Below the pieces are notes generated by a model. The model saw only the letters and a program-made list of their open reading frames with translations, did not search any database and was not told the DNA's origin. A DNA stretch of 64,000 nt, from the NCBI RefSeq assembly GCF_026210795.1, contig NC_089431.1:3844001-3908000 (forward strand), written 5' to 3'. The DNA comes from Rhizophagus irregularis (lineage: Eukaryota; Glomeromycota; Glomeromycetes; Glomerales; Glomeraceae). The stretch's first letter is position 1. Each line of letters starts with the position of its first letter. The position numbers were made by a program, and so were the translations under genes. Below, in pieces: positions 47,453 to 59,964 of this stretch.

Positions 47453-48927
47453 TTACAACGGTTCCCGTTTCCTAGTTTATTAATGTGATTATGGAAAGTC
47501 TAATCAAATTCTAATTGAAAAATCTGTATAATTTGAAGTTTTAAATTTATATATTAAAAGTATTATTTTCTGACTCATATATGAATTTGTCTATAAATGT
47601 ATTAAAAAGATGTTTGGTCCAACGAACAAATTGGCATATGTAATAATAAATTTTCCTATATTATTATCGAATGATAATGAATTAAAAGAAAATTTTAGAG
47701 AAAAGTATATTAATAGTAAAGATAATTAATCAATTAATAATTTACAAATAAAAATTAAGCTATTATTTTGTAAATTACCTTCATATTAATTTTATTTATG
47801 TAAATAAAGTTAAACATATTTTATTTCATAAGCGTATTGATGATAATTTTAAGTAAATAATTGGTAAGATCTAACGAATGTAATAACCAAAATTAAATTT
47901 TTGATTCAAAATTTACATTTAGTATCGATATCATAAAAATAAAACATGCATAAATCTATTTTAATTGCTGGAAATTCCTGGAAATTGATTTAAAATTTCA
48001 TTATACTTAACTGATTTGATTTTTTTTTTTTAATATGTATAAATAACAATGTTAAACTAAAAAAAAACTATATATAAACTATGAATATACTTTTTTTGCA
48101 AAAAAAAAACTGATCCTCTATTATCATTAACCGTTCATGAAAAAAGAAATGGATGTCTTGTTATATTTTTAAGATTTTTTAATCTAGCAATTATTATCTT
48201 TTAATGCATTCTGTTATTGATAATAATATTCTTTTACGATTTAATTATTATGATTCGACTAAGAAGTTATTTAATCATTAAATAAATGGAAAGTATAATT
48301 CAATTATTTAATCTTTAAAGAAATTATGAAATTTCAACAGTTGATAAAAAAATTGTAATGAGATCAAAAAATTAAAATTTTTATTTTAACATCTTTAATA
48401 TATAACATGAACTTTGATTGATAATTGATTTGTTTTTTCTTTTAGTGTTTCCAAAAAAATATGGTATGTATTTATAAACTTTTTTTGAGTTCTTGGCTAA
48501 TGACGTAAATGTTTTTAAAATATAGTAGTAACACAATGAATTTTATGCTCATTATATTGTGAATAAAACAAAAAATAAATTTATTTCTAGTAAAATAAAA
48601 TTTTAAAATATCATAATTTGCTAAGATAAATTAATATTATTAAAATTTATTCCAACATAGATTAAATAATTTCATACAGTTTTGATGTGGCGGCATGTTC
48701 ACACTATAGAATTCTAAGGAGAGATACAACAAAGAATACTAAAGGATTAAATAAATTGAAAGTTGAACGAAGTTGTAGTTGTGGCGCAGCATAATACTGT
48801 AAATAAACAACGCTCGTGTATTAAGACTATTTTTATCATTGAATTTTGTATTCCAGAGGTTTTCAACTCTTAATTGTTTTTAATCTGACATAAATTTCAG
48901 AAAATCTACCTTTAAATGGGGATCCAT
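47453..48927. other. Intergenic stretch
   Basis: One 39-codon frame at 47610-47729 (MFGPTNKLAYVIINFPILLS) looks mildly coding but has no recognised family. Otherwise AT-rich with homopolymers and no gene. Confidence 0.5.
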
Positions 48928-49294
48928 TCAACTACCATATTTGGAATAAGTGATTCCAATTGATATTTCTGTCAATATAATCATCCAATTTAAAAAATTT
49001 TCTTTTAAATAATTTCGAATACAATATTCACAATATAATGTAGCTAAACACTCTTATTGGTTACAGTCTTCGCAAATTCTTTTTATTCTTAAATTATAAA
49101 TAACTTTATCTCTAAGACATAGTTAATTTTCTTACTACATAAGTTTTTTCATCATTTGTAAGAATTTTATCAGCAAGAACTGATTGTTTGTAAAGTTCAA
49201 AATGTTTGTGTATATCATTGCAAGTATTAGTATCTAATGATGCAAATGCCCTATTAATTGTTGCATTAATTAATTCATATCGAAGAGTGAACAT
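48928..49294 (-). pseudogene. N-terminal relic of a TKL-type kinase
   Basis: Begins MFTLRYELINATINRAFASL at 49294, homologous to the N-terminus of the broken kinase at 43364. A frameshift near 49115 is followed by RDKVIYNL, RICEDCNQ, an in-frame stop, then ECLATLYCEYCIRNYLKENF and a stop at 48928. The kinase domain is absent. Confidence 0.8.
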
Positions 49295-50752
49295 AAAATA
49301 ATTCTTTCTTCCTTATTGATTACCTTAAGTTCGATCATTTGAAATCCGTGATAAATTAGTAAAATGCAATTTGTTGATCAAACTTCATGTTGTGCCCACA
49401 TAAATTTTGTGATTTTGAGGCATAGTATTTTACGCCTCATAACCATAAAGAGAAAAATATTACTAACATTATCTTTTTTTTATACTTTAATAGTATGATA
49501 ATTTTATTTTATATTTTATTTTTTTTATTTCAGTAAATATAATTTGTGTTTAACAAATTTGATTGTCATACCTTAATGAACAGTTAGTATTCCTTGATTA
49601 TATTGATTAATATTCAAAATAATTTTATGAACAAAAATCAATGATCAATTTGTAGTCATTTTTAAATCTTACTTAAAAAATCAATATAAAGATGATCGAT
49701 GAAAAGACAACTTTCTTTGGTTTACATTTTCAATTGAATTTATTTTAAAATAAACAACGTTATGAATAATGAACATGAAAAATTATAAGAAGTCATTCTT
49801 TTTAATATTACTACTAAAGTCATATCTAAGAGAAGATAATCTGTAGAATTATAATTACTTTTTTTTTATGTAATAATGGATTACAAATAGTATAAATTAA
49901 AATATTAATATTCAACTCGTTATGTGAATAAAGTTATATTACAAAGGTAAAGGTTTTAATAATAGTTTTTTAATAATATAATTAAGAGATAATATTTTGT
50001 ACAGGAATTTCCCGAATATGAAATCAAATATAATTGTATATAAACTTAACAAGATAGCCACTCAATGTGGCTGAATAAATTAGTACGGAATAATAGTGAA
50101 TCTAATAATTAAAGTTATTTTTTATTTTTTTTAATAAAACAAACCTAATTAAGTTTTTATTAAATATGAATAAAAACAAGTGAGTAAGCATTTAAAAATC
50201 TGTGTTCATCAGTTTGAATATTTTGCTCACCAGTCTAATGGAAAAATGCATTAATGGAATTATACATTTGATGGAATTTGTACAATCAGTCCAAAATGTT
50301 AATAAAGATATATATATTGTTTAAGTTTTTTTTTTTTGAGAATTTGGAATCAAACAATTTATTGATGTATAAGTATTGACCAATGCATAAGATTCTCATT
50401 AAATGTTGAAATATTGACAAAGTAAGTGATCCTAATAACAACTATATATAGATTAAAAATAATGAAAGTGATAAATAATTATTGCTATAAATCTACATAT
50501 GAATTATATCTAATGTTTAATGAAAATAATAATGAAAGTTGGCAACAAATTTAAAACATTGAAAAATTGTACAAATTTTGTTTAATGAATGTCTTAAATA
50601 AAACTTACAATAATAATAAGTTTAAATTTTGCTAAAAAAATAAAATTTGATTAAACTATGAGAATTAGGCAATAATTGTACAACAAGTACTTTTTACTGA
50701 ATGTTTCTATATCGATATATACTAAATTATGTAAATAATTGCTGTTTTCCAC
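49295..50752. other. Intergenic stretch, no gene seen
   Basis: AT-rich sequence with long T-runs (49859-49867, 50326-50337); no coding frame, repeat pair or RNA gene was recognised. Confidence 0.55.
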
Positions 50753-51040
50753 TTAATAATAAACCTGATCCTTTAACCTTTCCCTCTCCCTAAGTGATTT
50801 ATTATTCTTAATGTCATTGCATTGGTCAGTAAAATCTTCTATAGCAATCCTGTTGATTTCGCTCATTAGTTGGTACCTCTCCATGAGGTCACATATCATG
50901 GTAAAGGAGATAATTAGATAAGTTTACCAGAATTTCTTTTAATTTTCTTTGATAAGTTTCACATTTATTGAATGTTTTGGAGTTGGGCAAGAGTTACTTT
51001 TTTTGGATTGTTTGCTGATTGTCATTACGTCATCTGTTCC
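50753..51040 (-). pseudogene. Short decayed coding relic of unknown family
   Basis: After a TTTTAG acceptor-like site the minus strand reads GTDDVMTISKQSKKSNSCPT, PKHSINVKLIKEN and a stop; in the same frame two stops later it resumes MICDLMERYQLMSEINRIAI, EDFTDQCNDIKNNKSLRERE, then LKDQVYY and a stop. Base composition is clearly less AT-rich than the flanks. The second part is charged and helical. The family was not recognised. Two in-frame stops within 40 nt argue for a pseudogene, though an unseen intron is possible. Confidence 0.4.
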
Positions 51041-54000
51041 TAAAATAAATGAAGTAATAATAGAAACTTGCATTATTCAAGAGAGAAAATACTTTTTTTT
51101 AGCAATAAGCAAAGAAAAAGTATTGTGAGCTCAAATTGATGTATTTACTACAAGCTGATGTTATAACAATCAAAGCTCCTTCTATTTTAAAGCTATCAAA
51201 CTCCATTCCTTTTTTTAGATAATTATCATAATATTCTTATAGATTTTGTATATATCTTTATCATTGTAATCGGGCTGCATCATTGAGGATTTAAATTCTA
51301 AGAAAGAATTACACAAAAAAAAATTTTCTTCTATGAATTTTTTAATTTTTTCTTATTATAAATGCACTTTTGAGGTGTTTATTTTATTCAAATCTAAAGT
51401 AATTATATGGGATATATCTTAATATTTAACTTCTATGTGTTGTTCAATTTCTAATTAATATCCATTATTAATATTTGCTTATAAAATTTGATCAAAGAAT
51501 CCATTGCAATGCATGATAAGCAAAATTTTGCTTGATACTTAAATATCCATACTCATATCCAAGAAACTGTGTAATCGATATTTGTGTAAGGATATACAAT
51601 TCTGAATCATTATTAAATCGGGACAGTAAATTGTTCAACTGGGATTTTATTATCACCTTCTATAATTGTATATACTCTTATATAAGCCTTTCCAATTTAA
51701 TTATTCCACTTTTTGTGCCATACTTCAACATTATTTTGTATCATATTATATTCTAATTAACAAGTTCATATATAGACCATAATTTTGGTGGGAATAGTAA
51801 TGGTGCTAGGCAAATTATTATCCAACCAAACTTCCCAACAAGAGTATGATGTTTTCTCAATTCTTCTTTTAAATTTTCAGGTAAGTCATTATAATTCAGG
51901 TTTTTTTGAATTTAAATTTTCATTATTATTTTTCAAAATTGCTTTTATAAATCTACCTCTAAGTATTCTTCCTCATAATTATTATCTAATAACTCATGTT
52001 TTATTTGGATGTATAAAGAATTTAGCTTGAATAAATGTAGCTGAAGAAAAGTTGCTAAAATATTTGTTAATACTATATTCACTAGCCAATTTTTTTGATT
52101 GAATTTATTTCCAAAGATTTTGGCATGAATGGAAGAAGCATCCCTTATTAATGTGAAGGTAAGTTACAAACAATTATCTAATTCAATTAATCCTTCAAAC
52201 TAATTTGTATTTCTAAAGATTTTCTCATAACTTATAGGAAATCTGCTTTATGCTTTAATTGCCAATGCATGAATGGTATACAATTGATGAAATAGTACAT
52301 TAGATAATGTCTTAAAGGTCCCGTCCATGATCCAGTTTATACACAATAAATTATTATATTTTCTTTTATTTCTTATGCTGATAATTTGATTTCACTTATA
52401 ATAATTTGCAAATAGATGCATGATTTTGGTCATAAGGATATATTTCATTTTTAACTTGTATGATTTAAATATATAATACTTCTTATTGGAATGTTAATTT
52501 TTCTTTGGTTGTCTTTGTTATTTATTTTCTGAAATGTTTCAACTTTCAACTATCTTCATTTTACTTTGGATTATTCAGACTCATTAAATTTTTTAATATA
52601 TGCTCTTCATCTTTAACTATTATTAATGTTTAATATCAAATATTCCAAACTAAATGCTGAAATATGAAATATGAAGGATCTAAGAATTCCATAAGTTCTC
52701 TATTTTCATAATCATTATACATTCTTTATATACTATATTGAGTTGATATCATGTGCTTAATCCTGATATCTTTTTATCAATTCTGATCAAATTAAACACC
52801 AATCTGAAGTTAATAAATGATTAAATTTCATCCCATAATTTCGAACAATGTGAATTATATATATTTAAAAATTAAATTACAAATCATAAATAGAAAAAAA
52901 TATAGTGTTCTTAATTCTGAAGGTTATATTATTATCTCATTTGAAAAATATATAAAATACTAGTAAATGAACTATTAATAAATAATATCAATAATACAAT
53001 AAGTCATAAAGAATTATCCAGTTTAATGTTACTATTAACAATGTCTTTTCTATAAGCATTAGTATGTTATAATTATTGTTGATTTTTCTTAAGTTTATAA
53101 AAATTTCAGATATATCTTTTTCAAAGCAGTTGAGAATATCCATATAGATGTGTAAGGAATCTCCATTAAGCTTCAAGTGGTGTAAGGATATAAATATTTT
53201 AGTAGAACCATTCTAAACTATAAAAATACCATCAATATGAATGGTATTTGTTCGGGACTAATGATTCTATACACTAAAGAATTCTAATATATAAAGGTAT
53301 AAGTTTTTGAGGATATGTTACATTTCAAATTTCTGCTTGACACTAAAAATAGAATTAACACAATCAAAGAGGTAGTCCAACGTGTATTAACATATTGCTT
53401 TAAACTATCTCCTTTAATACTTTTCTCTTAAAAATTCACCTATAGCATGTGACTTTTTGAAAAAAGTAACAACTTTTTTATAAAACAGATTTTTTGATGT
53501 CCATACGGTTTGGTAGTAGATAATTAATTGGCATTTGTAAGTTCATGGAGAATTATTATCATAAGTTGTATTTTGGATTAATACTGTTTTAAATAGTTTT
53601 GTAATATCATCAATTGTTGTATAAATAGATATATATACTTTGACTATTAATTTACTTGTATCATTATCATTTCTAATTTTAGAAATATATAAATGGTGTA
53701 GTGAATTATTTAAGCTTATAAAAGAGGTAATTGGTAGTATGATTAAAATATTTATTTCCAGCAATCTGTAAATCTTTTGTATATGTAAATTAGATCTATA
53801 TGTAAATTAGAAAGTTAAATTGTATATTAAAATATAATAGTAATCCTTAAAATCTATGTTACTTGTAACTTATTGTGTATAATGTGTGAAAAATATTTAA
53901 TTGTAATATCTCTTCAGAGATTTTACTAACATAACTAATAGTAAGTCTTGTATCTTTCTGTACAAATTACAGTTATATATACCTTTCAATTATTTTCATA

Positions 54001-55255
54001 ATCTTTATATCCATATCTTTGATCATATCTTTTATTCAGCTTTTTTTGTATAGACAACTTTAGAGTTGCTTTAGTGTAATTATTCTACAATATGAAATAA
54101 TTTATCACTTGTTGCATCCATAGTTCTATAATATGTGATTATATGAAATAATTTATCACCTGTTGCATCCATGGCTCAATTGGCTCATGTAAGTTTCCAC
54201 CCAGTTGTATATACTTAGTCATAAATAGTTGGTCAATTTACATATTTTATCATCATCAGATTGACCTTTGAATAAATTATGTACTCCAGTCCCTTTTAAT
54301 ATTCTCAAAACTATTTTTCTTTCATCAAAATTTGTGTCTACTAACAGACTTCATTCTGCCAATAATATCAGTAAATATGCCCCTTTTCTGAAATAATTAA
54401 ACACATAGATAGTTAGAGAAATTTTATGTCAATATTCCATTAGTTCACTCTCAAACTGTACTAAAATTTGTTTTTTCTAATAGCTCTTTCTAAGTATTAA
54501 ATAGTAATATGTATATAAGTTATTAATCCTTCTTCTTTGAGTAATATGCCAATCCAATGTTTAAATATATTTAATATTTAAATATTCTGTTATATTTTCT
54601 TGTTTTGTAAACTTTTGCTTATCTATTTATATAAGTAGTACTGCTTGAGTCAACAACATAAAATGACTCATTCATTCTGTTCACTAGCTAGTCATAAAAT
54701 ATCGGGGGTGTTTGACATGCCATTTACAGTTTTGTATGAGTTTAGAATTGTTCTGGAATGTTGATATGCCTCTGCTAGATCATTAATTTGGGAAAATCAC
54801 TCATAATCTGTCATTAATCCAATAATCCTCATTATTTTATTTTCATATAAAGTCCACAATATATCATAATAAAAGGAAAACTTTCTTTTAATATTCATTA
54901 ATTGACCATTCATTAGAGAAAATTTTAAGCCCAGGATATTAGATGTTGATCTATTACATTACTAATTAAAGAATTATTATATTATAATTTTAAAAGTTCA
55001 TGTATACATTCTATTTAATAATGATATACTAACATATTATCTCCTATAATTTTTTTTTATAGCTTAATAATAAATTTATTATTTTTATCATACCATATAA
55101 AATACTAATTTTCTATATACAATTATTAAACCTTCACCTTGGAAAGGTAAAATGGTAAAGACACAATAAAATTTTTTGTTGGATTGGGTTTTAAATATTT
55201 GAGAAAATAGATTTTTCTATTTATTTCATATATATATACATTTTTGCTTAGATAA
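51041..55255. other. Intergenic stretch, no gene supported
   Basis: Open frames at 51532-51756, 51785-52030, 52988-53176 and 53543-53764 lack family resemblance and coding-like composition. A 51-bp tandem duplication is present at about 54091-54178. Confidence 0.5.
54091..54178. repeat. Tandem duplication, period 51 bp
   Basis: TATGAAATAATTTATCAC occurs at 54091 and 54142 and both are followed by YTGTTGCATCCAT. Confidence 0.7.
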
Positions 55256-55406
55256 TCATTGAATTCTATCCATCAGGTTCATTAATAAAATTGAGGGCCT
55301 TTGAAAATGATGAATACACCTCAATGTCTCGTTCGTCTTGACATATTTACTATAATCATTGGAGTCATTCTTGGCATTGATATCCTCCTGTTGTCCTACA
55401 GATTTG
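55256..55406 (-). pseudogene. Short coding-like relic, unknown family
   Basis: The minus strand reads KSVGQQEDINAKNDSNDYSK, then YVKTNETLRCIHHFQRPSIL and a stop at 55256. Upstream, to about 55500, another frame reads LLNFIKEIKHGRSYFWADL. The stretch is less AT-rich than its surroundings. No start codon or family was identified; frame change indicates decay. Confidence 0.35.
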
Positions 55407-56978
55407 AAGTTATAAGAGACTTAGAACACATAAGTCAGCCCAGAAATATGACCTCCCATGTTTAATTTCTTTGATGAAGTTCAAAAGCCTTGGTCCTTCT
55501 TTAATAACATTTGGAATACTATAATATTTATATTTCATTTTTACTGTATTTCTTCTTAATTTAAAATCATTTTTTTTTTTCATGAATAACTATTCTGGGT
55601 TGTTCAGAAACTTAATAACCACAAAGTTTATTAAAATTAATGTAATTAAGTAAGATTAAGGGTGCAAATTGATTTTTCTTTGAGTTGGCAATAGGAAGGT
55701 TTATTATTTAAATACTTTGTCTGATACACTAATTCCATTTTATCAGATAAGATTTCTTCAAATGGAGTCTCATGCAAGTATTTTTTAAATCGTGATTGAA
55801 ATATCTTAACTATGCGTAAAAACTATCTTTTCACATTGTACAATATCATTGTAACAGCTATTATTTCCATAAGAAATTTATTCTATAATAAAAGTTCTAT
55901 TAATTTTAAAGGAATTGAGTAATAATACTGTGTATCTCTTGTATAGGTAAAATACTATGAAACATTATTTGGGTTACAAAAGATACTTTCAAATATGATT
56001 CATTTTTTTTTCTTTAAATTTAACTTGTTCCCCAAAGTAAATGTACTACATCTTCCATTGGTAATAAATTTAATAAGTTATATACTATACTAATTGACCA
56101 GACTGTGTTTATACCAGTCACAAGCCAATTTCAATCTTTATAAGATAACATTATTATAGATTGTAATTATGAGAAAAGTTGTATATCAATAATTTTTAAT
56201 AGTGATCTAGTAGTTTAAGCATTTGTTTCCATATTTTGGGAATGATGACTTGTGCGGGAATAAAGCAAATGTACATGTATAGGTTGTAAAATTATTTCTT
56301 TTTAATTTGGTTGATTCCTTAAAAATTTCTCCAACACAGAAATTAACTTGATGTAATTGTTGATAGCTTCAAGTGTATGTAAAAATTGCAACATTATGAA
56401 ATGCACATTCCACTCAATATATTAGGTATAAACTACCAACCTTATTACAATATCAAATATCAATGATATTTATTTACATTTTTTGCAAATGAATGTTCTT
56501 GGATTTCTACAATTGTCTTGAATACATTTCAAATCATAATAATTGAACCAAATATTATCAAATTGTATGTATCATGGTAATTTCTATGAACAATTCTAGA
56601 GTTATTATAAAAGTTTAAAAATGATATAAATGTTATGTATGCAATAAATAATGATATTAGTATGTTTAGGAAATATGATAGAATAAATTGTATTAATGTT
56701 TGTTAGAAGAATAGAAGAATTAACAATATAAAATTTTATTCTTAAGTGAATAGAGAGAATACATAATTGGTAAAAGAATTTGAATGATCTGATGCATCCA
56801 TATAGCATATCTCGCTTGTTTGAAGTATTTTTTTCATGAATAATTTTTCAAAATAAATTTTTTTTAATAATTTATTAAATCTCAAAAGTTGAATATTTAA
56901 ATATTTAGGAAAAGGGGGAATCATTGAAAAAAAATTTTTTATATCTGTATTTATTTGTAAATATAATTATCACCTGGC
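55407..56978. other. Intergenic stretch, no gene supported
   Basis: Two overlapping short minus-strand frames at 56605-56924 are Ile/Tyr-rich and look like composition artefacts. Nothing else was recognised. Confidence 0.5.
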
Positions 56979-57035
56979 TACTAATTGGTATTTAGGATTT
57001 TTTCCGCCAGTTATAAACTGGCGGACCAATTAGTA
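56979..57035. repeat. Hairpin with CCGCCAG/CTGGCGG stem
   Basis: Inner arms CCGCCAG (57004-57010) and CTGGCGG (57018-57024) are enclosed by TACTAATTGGT (56979-56989) and ACCAATTAGTA (57025-57035); the left arm has about 14 extra bases. The stem is G+C-rich against an AT-rich background. Confidence 0.65.
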
Positions 57036-57051
57036 TATCTAGGATGAAAAA

Positions 57052-57140
57052 AGTTATTTACTGATCTAGTTTAGTATATAAATGGGCCATCATCCTTCGG
57101 ATGATAACCCATTTATATACTACTAGATTAGTAAATAACT
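57052..57140. repeat. Long hairpin with about 40-bp arms
   Basis: AGTTATTTACTGATCTAG with TAGTATATAAATGGG and ATCATCC pairs with the mirrored right half (GGATGAT, CCCATTTATATACTA, CTAGATTAGTAAATAACT) around a TTC loop. There are only a few mismatches and one three-base gap. No target duplication was seen. Confidence 0.75.
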
Positions 57141-59450
57141 AATACTTAAAAGCCCTATTTAGTATTAAATGAGGCTTTTTATTCATGTGAAATCAAATGT
57201 TGAAATTATCTTCTTCAAAAATTAGTTCAACTACACAATAAGCCATAAATATAGCTTTTTAATAATTTTAATTTCTACTTATTTACTTAAAAAATTTAAA
57301 ATAATCAAATACTGTATATAACTCAGCCACATACTGAAATAAGAACGAAATACTCTATGAAGAGGCTTTGAACATGTTTGTATGGTACGAAAATTATCAA
57401 ATTGTATTACAAAATTATATTATTAAAAATATTGTAATATAAATTACTAAGTAAAAGTTGTTAGTTACTTTTATTGAATAACAATTGCTTTATTATTTAT
57501 TACAATTAAGTCTTTTCCATTATTGTCAGTAAATTCATACAAAAGTGGCTATGTAGTATGTACTATATTTGATTTTAAATAGATACACAAAAAGAATACG
57601 ATCACATGAATTTCATCATTGAGGTCATATTTTACTTTTTAGTAAATTCTTTAATGATAAGACTAAATGAAATAATAAAGCAAAATTAGGGAGTTATATT
57701 AAACTGGATGTAAATATCATTACTATTAAGAATTTTTGTTTTATATTCATGAGAATTTATTGAAAAGTCTAAAAAAGACATTTAACAATAACTGTTTATT
57801 AGCTAAAGAATAAACTTTAAATCTAATTATAAATTATTCACTTTTTGGAGAGTGATTAAAGAATAAATTATTCATATGTTAAAGAATTTAATTATATAAA
57901 TGGTAACTTATTTTTGAAAGAACCAGAAAATAATCACATTTCCATTGATGAGATAATTTCTTTAATAATATGAAATATTTCATTTACTGACATACAAAAT
58001 TAATCTTTGGTTTCTCTAATCAGTTTTCATAATATTAGCTCTTTATATGATAAACTCTTAACGAGTTCATACTAAATTATTACGTGACTTAATATAATTC
58101 TCAATATTTAAACTATTCTTTGTAATTTCATAAAAAAAATCGTCAATTTGATAATACTCTTCAAGAAACGTTGCGATATAATATTGATATAGTAAATTTT
58201 AAACTCGCGAAGAATTGATTAATTCTACATGAAAAATTGAAATACGTAATACTTTTAAATCCCCATTTAAAAACACTTTCCTAAACTTTATATTTCATTT
58301 TAAAGATTGTCATTTTGGCAAGAAAGAACAAAATTTTATTCGGAATAAAGGCTCTCCGAAATTTTAGACATTAAATTAATGAGATACCTTAAAGAGGAAT
58401 CTATTTCTGAAATTGTAAATAATCAAAATAATCAAATAGTTTGCTTTGTTTTTAGTCAAAGGTTAAAAATCGATAACAAATTTTTGTAGACATATCTCAC
58501 TGGAAAGTAATCTAATTCATAATGATTTTCAATAAATAACTTCTTATCATAAATATACCTAAAGAAAAAAAATCAAAATAAATATTTATAAACCGATAAC
58601 CTTTTATTTTAAGATCGACGATTTAAGATAAACCACGTGAAAGGATCACTATAATATTCGTCAAAATTTCAAATAGTTTTTTAAGATTTTCGAAAAAAAA
58701 AATTAATAATTAAGTATGGTTTATAATAACTTATCTTTCGGTAGTATTATTTACAAACAAAAGAACAGTATTTTATTTGTTCTACATAATAGGTAAGATT
58801 AAATGACAAAATAAATAAATAAAGTAAACTGTAAATAAAATGTTTAACTAAATATAGTATTAAAGTATTATGTAATTAAAAATGTAATCGTGGTACCAAT
58901 TAAGATGATATCAAATAAGTGACAATTGGCTTAAAATTATTTGGAATTGTATCATACGGATCGAATTATAATCACGCCTCATATTTTTCGAAAAAACAAA
59001 TCACATATTAAATTTACAACTAAGTTATGATCAAAAAAATAAAATAAAATAAATAGTTTATTAAATTAAATTATTGAAAACAAATAATAATTAACAAACT
59101 AAATCACTCAAAAAGCCATTAGAATGGTCTATTCAATCTAAATCAATTACGTAACCTTCAGTCATAAATATTTTTTTTAAAAAAAAATTCTTCGTATGAA
59201 AGATTTCGTCTACTGACGTAATGGTTCATTTTCAACACTTGATCCTAACATTTAATATTAAAAAGAGAAAAATTGAGTGAAACAACAAAGGAAACGGTTA
59301 TTAAATTTAAACATATTATCTATAAGAGTGGATAGTCTTTGGTCGTACGTTTTTTTTTTTGATAAGCTATTGTACTCTGTACATGTTTATCCAATATATA
59401 ATATAATTTTTAAACCCATTTTTCATTTATACAACCGTCAAGATAGTAAT
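57141..59450. other. Intergenic stretch
   Basis: No gene seen. From about 58890 the sequence is collinear with about 62320 onward (GACAATTGGCTTAAA, a T-run/A-run tract at 59171-59187, GTAATGGTYCATTT, GATAAGCTATTGTACTCTG), marking the left side of the BTB-TLDc tandem duplication. Confidence 0.6.
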
Positions 59451-59671
59451 AGGACCCAGAAATATATATATAGGGGTCAGGTGATGATAAAAATTTTTTA
59501 CTATGAGCTGTACGCATTTTTTCAGGGCCGGAATTATGATAATGTCAGTCTGTTACTATAATAGGAAATAAAATTCTGACTGGAATTATCGAAAATTATC
59601 TAAAAAAGGAAAGATTTTCATGATTTTTTTAGTTCAAACTCTAACCCCTTTAATATATATTTCTGGGTCCT
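59451..59671. mobile_element. AGGACCC-family miniature transposon in duplicated DNA
   Basis: Begins AGGACCCAGAAATATATATA and ends TATATATTTCTGGGTCCT, inverted repeats. ATAGTAAT flanks both sides (59443-59450, 59672-59679). The interior has the GGGCCGGAATTATGATAATG core. The paralogous segment near 62812-62856 has the flanking words but no element. Same family as 35726-35938. Confidence 0.8.
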
Positions 59672-59964
59672 ATAGTAATATATTTGAAAAATTAATAAAA
59701 AATTACAAAAAAAAAATAAACTCTGAAAACTCATTTTCCACTAGTAACCTAAATTTTATACCGTACGATTGCACCATTAAATAAAGATCGTTATTAAAAA
59801 AAATTTTGATAAATAAAATATGGCGTATCCCGGTAAATTGTTATAAGTAAATCAAATTTTTTAAATAAAATATTTCAAATAATTCACTTTTTTTTATTTA
59901 TTTTCTTTTTTGTTACAATCTATTTAAAGTTGCATTTAATTGATATGTAAATAAAGAATAATTA

